This document shows positions 48,817-61,000 of a stretch of 64,000 bases of DNA, piece by piece. The stretch is from Dryas octopetala (taxonomy: Eukaryota; Streptophyta; Magnoliopsida; Rosales; Rosaceae): the NCBI GenBank assembly GCA_963921425.1, contig OY992832.1, positions 2,418,001 to 2,482,000 on the forward strand, written 5' to 3'. Under the pieces are notes generated by a model. That model had not been told where the DNA came from and did not search any database. It was given only the letters and a program-made list of their open reading frames with translations. Every line of letters begins with the position of its first letter. The stretch's first letter is position 1. Made by a program: the position numbers and the translations under genes.

Positions 48817-48888
48817 TGTGGCTGCTGGGATTCGAGCCCAGGTCTCCACGGCCACAACGTGGAATTCTTACCACTAAACTACAGCCAC
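48817..48888 (-). tRNA. tRNA-His (GUG)
   Basis: Cloverleaf of 72 nt on the minus strand: acceptor stem GTGGCTG/CAGCCAC with discriminator A, anticodon arm CCACG-TTGTGGC-CGTGG (anticodon GTG), T arm CTGGG-CTCGAAT-CCCAG. A and B boxes are intact. A seven-base T-run on the minus strand about 20 nt past the 3' end can serve as the Pol III terminator. It looks functional and is intronless. The extra 5' G of mature tRNA-His is added after transcription. Confidence 0.95.
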
Positions 48889-49299
48889 TTTGTTGTTTAG
48901 TTGTTCCTAAAATTATTATAAGTATTATTGACTATTTGTTTTTCAGTCTCTCTCCCCTCTATTCTCTATTTGTTATTGCAATACACCAAAATCAAGTTCA
49001 ATAAAAATGATTCTTTGAAACAGCCTTCCTCGTAATTTGAGTACCATACCATTCTTTAAATTTGGTAAACACAAAATGGAAATAACAATTAAAGGTCTTC
49101 ATTAGCAAAGAAAAATTAAAGAGTCTTCCATAATTGGAAAAATAATGAGGAAATAAGAACCTTATTTCTCCTCACTAATACTGACTATATATTAGCATTA
49201 CTTTACAAATTACATGATAGAGATAGAGATGCAATTTTGCACCCTTTGATAAATGTATATAATAAAACCTATATAACTTGTTAGACTGCTAATATAAAA
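48889..49299. other. Spacer between tRNA-His and the TBL gene
   Basis: AT-rich, probably including the 3' UTR of the TBL gene. No gene seen. Confidence 0.6.
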
Positions 49300-52213
49300 T
49301 TAGAAGAAGAGGGTGGTGTAAAAGAGTTGGTTCCAAGTGTCTGGCAGTCCAGGAAGGCACCAATGGCTACAATCTGCTGAGCGGTCAGGGTTGGCTCTCT
49401 GCTGAGGGCTCAAGTCCCCACTGTAAATTGATGGGTGCCCATCTTTTCTGAGCTCTGAAAGCATTGTAATGTCTAGCAAAGATGGTGGATAGCGCATGTC
49501 CCTAATCACACTGTCCACCACCCTCATTTGGTCTGGGTATGCCCCTGGGTATGTTATCCCACTCACTGTCATTGGTGCTGTTTCCCCATAGCAGTTCTTG
49601 GTTGTAGCGCTTGTGCCCCCATTCCATTCATTTGGACTGTCAATTTCACATGTTATTCAAGTTTTTACCATCATGTACCAAATATAACAGCATAGCTAAT
49701 GTGAACTCTTGCACTAATTAAAACATGTAATGTATGCATATGAAGAGTAATGTTCTCCAATTGTAAGAATTCTGATGTGAGGCTATAATTCGGTATCACA
49801 CATTCAAATAAGAGCTCAACTAATCAATATTTTAAATTAACATTCTACAAATTACTTATTGAAGTATGTAACTAGAGAGCATTTTCTTGGCGTGTTATAA
49901 TGTGGTATCACACATTTAAATAAGATCTCACCTAATCAATAATTCAGATTTTGTGAATTTGACAACGTAACATGAAAAACATGAAAGATTATTTGACATA
50001 AAAGACTGCCTATATAGAATATTTTCCTATGCATGCATGATAAACTATGGCTAGCTTGTTGAGTCACATAGTGGATGTCGAGATTTGAGAAAAAGTGGTC
50101 CACTATTAGTGGTGAGCCGTACATGAGCAGTTTTGTCTTGTATGAAGATTGCATGTGTTTACTGTTTACTGTGTAGAGCCACCGACAAAAACAGTGCTCT
50201 TTCCCACCTCTTTGAACTTTCCATGTCTTTACTGTTTACAAGACCTACACATTAAAAGTTTCCTAGACAAATTGGTGTAATTTTTTTATGATTTTATCTC
50301 TGGAGGTAGTTCCTTTAAGAGGTTTTACCAAATAATAATGTACCAGTAAAATTGTGAATCTGCTTTGGTTGGGTTGGACCGACCTAAACCCAAGGCAGGA
50401 TTCAAAAAGATATCTAAGAATGGAGCGAATTTTTAGTGCTTGGAGCTGCTAGATAATGAAGCCTGGAAAAATGGAATTCCACCAACACAATATTTGAGAG
50501 AGAGAGAGAGAGAGATACTCACTTGTAGTGTGTGGGAGATATGGACAGAAAATAGACTCGGGTCCTTGTGGTGTCGATGTTGGAGTCAACCCAATTGGCC
50601 CATGTTTTCATCCCTTTCTCCAAAGCAGCTAAACGATCCATATCTTGGTAATATCTCCCTCCTGATTCCATGTATTCCCACCTACACGTTACAAAATACC
50701 AGAGCCCAAGAAAAGATATCAAATTTCAACCCCATCATATCATGTCATATTCAAGGTGTATTTGGACAGAAAAACTTTAATATTACAACGAATGTATAGT
50801 TTTTTATATTTATCTCTCATATGGTAAAGAAAGCAATTAAATACATAACATGTAATACAACCCTGTTAGATAAAAAGTGTAAAAAGAAGTTTTACATAAG
50901 GAAGTGTCAAAAAGCATTTTTATTATGTTATAATAGAAGTGGCTACTAACAAATACGTTACTTAATAAAACTATGAATTGGACCCAATAATTGGAAGTGC
51001 ACAAAAACACCATAAGATAAAAGGAAATAGACAATTTGCTGACCCTTGGAGAGATCCTATGTGGCTCCACCAGTGACCGGTGTTAAACGACAGCACATCG
51101 GCATCCCGCCACGCATTGCTGTTCCCGTCAATGTTGTCAAGCCTTAGAACCCTCTTTCCTTGTACCACATCTATGTCCACCAGATATGTAGCTTTATAAA
51201 ATTGCACTGTCAAATCGTAGTCCTGCATTATAGTATCAAAACCCAATAAGGTTCTGTTTCGATTGATATAATGCTCTCATTTCATAGATCATGACTTTTT
51301 GTGGATAACAGCATGGATTGGTGGTGCTCTCCTGCTGTCACCACCCATTTGCCCCCAAATTGGGTCCCTCAAAACAGATTTCCCAAATGATTCTTTTGGA
51401 AAAGAAAGAAAATTTGTGCATTTAACAAAATGGGTCTTGAAATTTTTTGTTCCTATTACAATCAAAGTGTTTGATAAAATTCCAAACCCACACAAAAAGT
51501 AAGGGCATTGGCATTGAATCGAATGGTTTCAAGGTTTTTAAAGAAGAAATACTAAAACCCAGAAAGAGGCAAGCAATTCCTTCAAAATCAGAGTCACTCA
51601 CCAAGAACCTAAATGTTGAGAGTGGTTCTCCTCTGACCATTTGTGTCTGGGTTTGAGGAGCTGCAGAGTAAATCATGCAAACCAAAGACTCCCATTGGTT
51701 CCTCCCAAGCGAATCACCTACAAACATCACTGTTTTCCCTTTCATTTTGAGCAGAAACTCAAGCCCATTGAACCTACCAACAACATGCTACAGCCAAAGT
51801 CATTCACCACTTTTGGAAAACCAACAAACACAGACCCATTTCAATACACAACACTAGGAGTGCTTTGCTTACCTTGGGAGCTCACAATTGAGAGGTCTCC
51901 ATCTGTATTTGAGGTAATCACTGTCTGGGCGACCGTACATTTGGCAGTTGAACTGAGGGTCTATGATGATAGGGCACTCAGAAGATTGGTACATTGGGTA
52001 TGTGTCATCTCGAACCCAAGTGCCTGCAAACAATGCACAAGTGCTTTGGTTGGTTTGGAACATTGGTGAAGTTCTGTGATGGTGGTTGTTGTTGCTGTGG
52101 TGGTGCTTTAAGCTCATTATCAAAGCTGAGTGGGATTGAACCAAAACTAGGCAAAGAATTGTTACACATAATCCCAAAGAAGAGCTGGAAGATTGAGGAC
52201 AAAAAAGAGCCAT
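49300..52213 (-). CDS. TBL: Trichome birefringence-like protein (TBL36-43 type, PMR5 family)
   Basis: TBL proteins are Golgi enzymes that O-acetylate cell-wall polysaccharides. The model has 395 residues in five exons: 51873-52213, 51602-51773, 51044-51222, 50523-50681, 49300-49636, all GT-AG with consistent phases. The N-terminus has a hydrophobic signal/anchor ([15 protein letters not shown]) and a His/Asn-rich linker, then the PMR5N domain ([28 protein letters not shown] segment, [11 protein letters not shown]). The esterase motif is [12 protein letters not shown]. The C-terminal motif [17 protein letters not shown] supplies the catalytic Asp and His. The size is usual for this short clade. 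The 5' leader contains a (GA)n microsatellite (52276-52321). The gene is tail-to-tail with the asparagine synthetase gene. Substrate and exact ortholog are not decided here. Confidence 0.93.
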
Positions 52214-52271
52214 TAATGTGGAGGTTATTGGGTGATGAAGAAAAGCAAAAGCTGCAAAGAAAGAAAGAGGG

Positions 52272-52275
<4 letters not shown>

Positions 52276-52321
<46 letters not shown>
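52276..52321. repeat. (GA)n microsatellite in the TBL leader
   Basis: About 23 GA repeats 65-110 bp upstream of the TBL start codon; CT-rich on the transcribed strand. Confidence 0.9.
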
Positions 52322-52326
<5 letters not shown>

Positions 52327-55096
52327 GCGTGGAACTAATAATGCAATTTAAATAAGGGTTGAAATCTTGGTCCTGTTTGGGTTTTATATAAAAAGGGGGA
52401 AGGGGGGTTTTAGATTTGTTGTGTGCATGTGAAGGTGGCTAAGGTGGGTTCACGCGAGATTCAATGGACTGATGACGGTGGTCTTTGTGAGATTGATTTG
52501 GATTGGACTCCTGAAGCCCTGAAGTGACACTTCTTTCTTAATGGAGATCTGAAATCCTTGCGATTGTCCTCAAGTGTTTTTGTCCACCCATCATGGGGCT
52601 CTTATTGAATCCAGTCTTTCTGTGAATAAAATGGAAGCAAGGTTGGGGCCAACTGGGTTAAGCAAGAGAAGGGGTTTTTACGAAGTTGGGGCCAATTGGG
52701 CAAGTTGTGTGATAAGGTGCAGTGTCATTAGACTCATTACTCTGCACCTTTTTTATGTTGTAGGGGGAGGCAAGGGCAATGTGGGTGAGGTCATCCCAAG
52801 TTGGTACTATATATGGGGGCCTCTATGTTATGTTATGGTAGGCACCTCAAAGCTGGATTCCTATCTCTCATTCATTTATTATAAAAGGAGCCAAAAAGTA
52901 AAATGTAGGTCTTCACCTTTTTGTTGAAAGAAGAAGATGTTCTTTGCTTTACTTACCAATGCATACATAGAACATCATTCTTATTTACTTTGCTTTATAG
53001 AAAACTATGGTGCAAGCTGCCTCATGTACCATCACCATCCTCATGAATTGGGTTTGATCATGACAAATTCTTTGGCTTCTATATTGAAATTCAAACATAT
53101 CACCCGCTAAATATGCTTTTAGCAGATGATAGCATGTCCTTTTATGACAACTGCACAGCAAAAAAGCTTTTCATTTTAACGAAAAAGAGAGATTGTGAAG
53201 GTGCATTATTAGATATTTTGATGAGACCGTCTCTAGTGTGGACGAGGATTTCAACATCCACCGCATTTAAGGGCAGATAACTATACCTTACTAGTCCATT
53301 AGGTATCCTTACAAGTATCTAAGTGATCAGGACGTATGTATTATATATAGCGTCCGTATTAGCATTTTTCTAATTTGATATGCTATGTTATTAAATTTTA
53401 ATCAAATATAAACTACAAAATTAAATAAAAAATTTTATAAACCCAATTCAAATTGACAATTTAATAACATAACAAGCATTAAAATAATTTCTTATTTTCT
53501 AAACATCGAGTTATTTTAATGATTTCCCTCATGAGGATTGCGGCATTGACTATCATAATGTGAATAACCCTGTTTTTCATAGAGATAGGAGGGTTGGAAT
53601 CTTGCTTGCTTGTATTGAAATCACACGTTTCCGTAGCGCATGAAGCAAGAATTGGTTCCATATATCTCTGTATATTTAAATTCTTTCGATGAACATTAAA
53701 ATGCAATCAATACATAAACAATGATGGGATATTGCATAGGAGCACGGTCTTGTACATGTCTTAATAGCAACACCTTCATATTAATTTCATGGCAACGGAC
53801 AACCAATCAAACCCACAAAGAATGGTCACAATCCATAGCAAATCAACCAAAAGTTCAACAAATATAATTAGCATAAATTTGGGCAACTCCCAAGTGAACA
53901 AAATTTAGCGAATATATTAATGTGAAAATTTAGTGAGAAAAATTCAGGGTCACTCATCACATAATTTGTGGAACAAAATTGATTGAGTGAATGTGACATA
54001 GTATGAGAAAAGAAACATGATTTATGATTTGAAGAATGTGACAGAGATGTTTGCATGTGTCAGGTATGAAAGCTATGGGCAATGCCCCCATTGGGGGTTA
54101 TTAGGGACTCGCAAGTTGCAAGTTGCAAGTTGTGTTCACTGCCAGCTGCCTAAATTGAACTCTTTCACCACCGTTCATATCTTTGCTAATATCCGATAAG
54201 GACAAGGACAATAGCTGTTGGATTAAAATGCTTTAATCTTACTGTAAGTAACCAAAAGCATGAAATGCCTGACATGCCACTCTTCAATGTTGGACAGTCA
54301 GGGTCAATCATATATCACCGTAGCAGCTATGGAGCCTATGGTTAAACTAAAATGCTTTAATCTTATTGTAAGTAACCAAAAGCATGAAATTGTGCAGAGC
54401 CGGCAGTTATTTCAATATCACTAAGCAGTCTAAGCAGTTGTAGTGGTACTTGTTAATTGCAAAAACCAGTCTCCCGGTTACATAAAAATGGGGCATACTG
54501 CATTAGTAAAATTTGCTATCCCACAAGCAGTACAAGTTAAACCCCAATCTTCCCCAGGCCATATAAAATTATGAATTAAAGTTTCACCACTATCCCTATC
54601 CTGCAGTGACATGTTCAAATTCAAGCACATTATGGCAATAGCACTTGGTCACGAAGAGTTCCAATAATCATCCAATTTACATTATCTTTTCGAAATATAA
54701 TCTTCAATACCAAAGAAGAAGCCATATATACATATTACAAAGTCATAATTTTCTCCAACTTTGGTAAGTATGAGCATACAAACTGCATAAATATATAGGC
54801 GACAATACATTTCTAATCCACCATTCCCTGGACAAAAAGATCCATCTGAAACAAGCCCTATATGTATGAATCTCCTTCCCCTTCTAAGTTCTAACATGTA
54901 CTCAAAAACGGGAAGATGACCAAAAGCTCTTGTTGTCTTCCACCTATGTACTGTTCTGTACAAGGAAGAATTCCCATATCTCCAAAAGCAAAATTTTAGG
55001 TCTTGCACCTGTCTATGCAACTATGGCAGCTAACACCCGTCACTGCAATGCTGATCAAATTTAATTGATTATGTCATGTTTGATAACAAAGCAAAC
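52322..55096. other. Intergenic between the TBL and IDM1-like genes
   Basis: TBL promoter side and the 3' region of the IDM1-like gene. No gene seen; frames such as 52574-52927 lack domains. A 43-bp direct repeat (54224-54266 and 54348-54390, one mismatch) is separated by 81 bp. Confidence 0.55.
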
Positions 55097-58000
55097 TCAG
55101 CTTCCATTGGCTGCTATCCTCCTCCGCTTGTAGCACTTGAAGCCATCTCCATTGTTCACACAAACCCTCTTATACTTGGCATTGTCCAAGGATGAAAACT
55201 CTGGGCTGCTCTCACCAAAGTATGGTCTACTTCTGTTACCTGCAGCATTGCTGGTGAAAAATGGCACAGTAAATATTTCTGCAGAGGAAACAAGAAAGCT
55301 ATGACCAACTTATTAATCCCCAAAAGGAGGTTGGGCATGCTGAGAGGTGATTTTTTTCCAGTTTTTTTTTTTTTTTTTCCTTAATGGGCCAATGTATAAT
55401 AATTTTATCCAAACTATTTAACCACAATTGAATACATTCATCTTTCTGACATGGCAACCAATTTGATTTACTAGGTCATGAATTTTAGTCATAATGAACA
55501 TCAACGCCTTTGAGTGTTCTTGTTTTGATTTCCATTTTCCTCATGTAAAGTAGTGAGAGGTGAGACATACTGAACTCCCTGGTGTACAATTTGTTCCGCT
55601 TTGTCATCCTCAATTTGTTCCGCTTGATACACTTCAGAGACAGTACTTGACCCATCAAAATCAATATTATCACTATCAACATAAAGATGCTGGGTTCCTG
55701 CAAAATGGCATACAAGGAAATGCTGCAGTTAGTGTGGTAACTTGATGCTGATGGATTATCTGTATAATTAAAAAATATAAGAAGGAAAGAAAAAAGCTGA
55801 AGAACATTAAAGATACTTTTTGATGAAGTTGCTTCAGCTGGAGGAATCTTCGTTAAGAGTTTCTGACACATAATGGTATCCTGAAAATCAAGGAAAGTGT
55901 AATCTAAAAACTGTTGCCTCTCAGAATCTGTCATCTTTGAAAACCCAAATGAAGTAGTCCATGTGTTTAGTACACTGGAGACAGCGGGCAAAACTAATCT
56001 CTCCACACCTAATTCCATAAGCATCTGAAAGAATAAAAAATATGGAGACATTAATGAGAAATTGACAAAATAAGTTACCCGCGCAACGCATCCAGTGAGT
56101 CAGTCCTTTCCACTTCCAAGAAAAAGATAAAACAAAATTAAAAATGAACACACACTCAGGAGGGGTGACAACAATCGGTACATTACCTTTTCAAGTTCAT
56201 TCATTAATATACGACACATTCCAAGTCGACGATATTGAAACCTGGTACCAACAAGAGGTACTTCTGCCACTTTGTCCCCATAGATCCTTTGAACAAGAAC
56301 ACAGCAATTTAGAAACAAAGCACTTATGATACAAAGGTCACCAATTTCCAATAAGAACCAAATAAAGCTCACCTTACAGTAGCCACAGTGATTAATTCAT
56401 CATTTCTCTCCAAAAGCACAGTATAGAACCCTTGGAAGTTCAAGCGATTAAGATCTGCCCTGCAAAATTCAATATATCGGTCTTAGAAAGTAAATAATAA
56501 ATTTATCAAATTATCAAAGTATCAAAGTATTATTTTTTTTTTTTACAATAAACACAAGTTTACAGAGGAAAGTCAACATATGCCTCATGTGCCAAGCTCA
56601 CTGATAGCAGTATTTTAGCAAGTGAGGACAGCAAAAGAAGTTGACTATGAGGCCTCATTTGATGCCTAGAATTGGATTGGATAGGATAAATGGCTAGATT
56701 CATGTGTGTTCAAGGAAGAAGATGAAGGGTGTCTTCTAACTTGAAGGAAGAAGGTGGGAAGAAGATGGATTAGCTATGAGTGAAAACTTATCCCCACTAA
56801 CCCACCATTTTTGGGGGTATTGGAAGAGATAAGTTTACCCTTATGATTAGTCCATCTTATTCTTATCTTCTTCCTTGAATACACATGAATTTAGCCATTT
56901 ATCCTATCTAATCCTATCCTATGCATCAAACGAGGCCTGACAGTAAGAAATTCTCACCCTCTACTGAAGATGATATCTTCTGCAAGATCTCTCCTGGTAA
57001 GAGGTTCCTTAACAGGCGCAAAACACTCATGCATCACACCAAGAGCAACATTGAGCCTGCTGTCACTCTCCGTCAAGGCATCAATGTCAGGTTCATCAGT
57101 ATCAAGACTATCAGACTTCATGGACTTCAACACTGACCAAGTTAGATTGTCAACACCCACTGGAATTTGTTTCCCTAAAAGCTTGTGGAGGCCTAAACAT
57201 ATCTGAAAGTTTGAAAGTCATATCCAACATCATCAACACAGAGAAAAATGGAATAGGCAAGAATCTCATTCATATAATGTTAGTAAACATAAGATCCAAA
57301 ACTCACACAAACATCTGACAGAAAAACACAACACTGGACTCCTTAAATAGCTTAATTGAATGAAGAAAAGGAACAAATTGACCCCAAAAAAGAAAGAAGA
57401 AAAGGTAAGAGCAATGCTTTGGATTTCCTTTCTAAATCAAGCTAAACATATTTGATGAAGAAAAGGTACAAACAAAAAATTTCAAAGGGTGAACTACACA
57501 ATATTGGTGGCATGCTTGAGATACCTTTAGACAACTATCGCTGCAAAACCAATTTCCTTTTGGATCACTTTCCAACTTATCTGCCCTTCTTTTTCTCAGG
57601 CACCCAATGTGATCTACATCAAATTGATAAAAACTAACATTACAAACTTTTCAAATGTGTACCCATATACTCAAAGTTCACAGGCATGCATATGCTACAA
57701 TAGCTAAAACAGATAAAAATTAACCTACATTTATGCTCGCATTGACCACATGTGAGAAAACTGTCATCTATAACAGGCTCATTGTCTTCTTTGAATTTGC
57801 TTTGGCCACAAATTCCACAACGGCAACATGGGCAGAACCAGTCACCACCTGGAACATCCTACAGAAGCAAAACAATTTAAGACCAAGACAAGAAGTCAAT
57901 AATCTCATACTTGTGATCCTTAAGTCAAATAAGGAAAAGAGAATTTTAAAATAATATGAAAAACAAATGGAACAACAGAGATTTTTACAAGGTATAATGA

Positions 58001-61000
58001 GAGACTCGAGACAAACAATTTACCTTCAACCCAAGGCAATTCTTGTGAAATGATGATGGACATTGGTCGCATAAAATTAAATCACCACCATAGTGGCACA
58101 CAGTACAAATGTAATCATTTTCACCTCGAAGCCAATTGCCCTTCATCCTATCATGTGGTTCCATTCTTAAGCTCCTCTTCCTTCTTCCATGTATCATTTG
58201 CCACTGACAATCAGAGAGAGACCTACCATCTTCCAGAAATATTTTGGCAGCAGGTCTTTGGTAACTTCTGCCAGCATGACTCCTAAAGCCACTAAGAGTA
58301 TACACCTTTTGACAACACCTGCACTTGATCCCCTCGCGAGTTATCCTCCCTTCTTTCATTGGATGACTATCCTTTCTGCTACGATAATATACTTTTGTCC
58401 TTGCCAAAACCACATTATTGTCTATCAACCAAGATAAGACAGTGCGAGGATTGCGGTGTGAGGAAGTAGGAGTAACCACTTCTTGCACTCGTTTGCTTGA
58501 CCTAAGCACACGAGTTGGCCAACTACTATCCAGACCATTTCTTAACCCATTCAAAGCTCCACATACTTTTCGCCTTTTCAATTTTGGAGGGGCGGCACAT
58601 TGATCCTTTGGGCACCCTATTTTTTCATCACCTATTAACTCCTTTGTTGATCTATCTTTTCCAGCACTTAAGTTGGGCTGTCTTTTAAGTAAGTGAGGTG
58701 TAAGATTTAATAAATTACCATTTGTCTTCCTTTGGCGTTTTCTACTACCTTGAACTTTCAGATGATCAACCCCCACAAGATTACTCGACTGTGACATGTT
58801 AACAGAATCTCTAGACCACTTTTCAGACAGAGTCTTTGACGGTACCAAGCCTTCCTGCATATCCAAATTACTTGCTAAAGAAAAGATTTTATTTCTAGTC
58901 AGCTGGCCCTCATCTTCCTCAACGACATAATTGCATTCAACAGGCGTTCCTTCAGAAGCTCCTTCTTCCATACAGCCTTTGCATGCATCTAGAAGTGTGT
59001 TATACACCTTTCCTTTGGGTGACTTGTAGTGCAAGTTGTTAGTTGATTTTATATTTGTGTACTTGAACACCCACCCCACAGCTGACAGGTGCTTCTTTGC
59101 TTTTGATATCATAATTCCTTTTTGCTTCTTGGTTGTCCTGTCTACTCCATGCCTGTAATAATCCACAACTGCTTCAGGGCAATATTCAGGTTTGAAAATA
59201 AATGCCTTGTGATGAGGCACTGCCATCTGACGACGATAATTAGGAGGCTGACTCTCTTTTTGTTGTTCAGTAAGAAGAGGCTCTTCACGTGAACCATGCA
59301 AACCCCGATGTACATCTTTAGCTTTAGAGATTGAAAAATGTGTATCTGTTGTTGGTTTACAAGGAGACACTACCATCCGAGGACAACAATTAGGAGGTTG
59401 ACTCTCTTGTGGTTGTTCAATGAGAAGAGGCTGTTCAGGTGAACCATGAAAACCCCGATGTCCATCTTGAGAGATTGAAAAATGTGTATCTGTCGTGGAT
59501 GTCTTCAAATCCTTACACACTTGACGAAGAGAATTATAGTATTCTCCATCATCAGGTGACAGGTAACGGTACCTGAGCTTGCCCTTATCTCTCACAGACT
59601 CTATTTTCCAGCCCAAATATGAAAGATGCTTCCTAACATCATTTAGTAACAATTTTGAAGGCATTCCCTTATCCAAAGCTGCATATTCATCAACAGCATC
59701 AGGGCAAAACTCAGCTATTAGAGAGTTAGGTAGCCAATTTGTGGTATTTCTGCCTCTGGAATTGGTACTAGGAATTCCATCACTACTGATAACGGAATTG
59801 GCACAAAAGTTCCCAGCATGATTAGAAAGAAACACCGACCAAACCTGAGGTAGCACACACACTGCTTTATCTTGAGAGGATAAATTTGAGCCCTTCAAAA
59901 TATTCATATTTGGTCCTTCATGCCCTGCAACAGAAATCAATTGATCCATAGAAAATTTCTCATGAATACGTTCTAAGCAAGAAGAGTCTGGATCAGTAGA
60001 CAAACCTCTATTTACATGCCGTTCATCAATAATCCCAGCACTGCAGTCCAATACATTCTTCACAATATCTTCATGATCGACTAAAAAAACACTATTCAAT
60101 GGGTTGTCAATAGGTACAATAGCAAAAGAGTCCGCCATATTTGCTTTAGGAATATTTGCATCAGAAACAAATTGAGCTGACTCCAATTGTACCTGGGTTG
60201 CTAACACCCGAGATAGTTCATCTACAGTGATGCTGAAGTTATCATCAATGACCTCCAACACAAGCTCTTCCCACAGATGTCTCATTGGACAAGTCCACTC
60301 CTTCACCTTCTCAAAGCCCTCTTTTTCTCGCACATCATACCAAATTTGCTTAATGGAAACAGCAATGTACCTCTCTGGCTCATATTGCTCAATCAACTCA
60401 AGAAATATCCAAGTCCCACGTCGCTGCCACTTCTCTGTAACCTCATCCCAGTCCTGCGTAATTCGCAAAGTGTGAATTTTACTCATTAGTTCATCCCCCA
60501 AATCCGGGAAGAAGATCCTCCTCTCCTCTAAACCATCTTCATGATCAAAGATCACACCTTCCCACCAAGCATCCTTGTGATATGCATCCACACATAGTCC
60601 ATAGGGAAGGCCCCATTTTCCTAACTCAACATGAGGTGGCGGCGGCCTTATGCTCCCGCGGTAGTTACTCTGATCCTCAGTGACAGAACCAATGCCATCC
60701 AAAATGGGTGAAACAGATACAACATCAACAAAATTACCAGGCCCATCATCATGTAGAATATGGTCGTATTTAACGCGACGATGGCCTTGCTTGTCGCATG
60801 AAATGACAATCCCGGGGTGCCACGAGCCCTGAAACCCATCTTCTACACTCCTCACCTGCAAAAGTTCAGATTTTTCTTTCAGAAACACAGAACTTGAAAC
60901 TCTTAATAAACAAGTAGCCATATCTATACTGAGTGCCTTAATAACAAACATTTAAACAAAGTACACAATCAGCACAACATTCATTACCTTACAGAGAACC

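Noticed and set aside
52574-52927. 117-residue plus-strand frame
   Set aside because: No domain, no splice or leader context; lies in the TBL promoter region.
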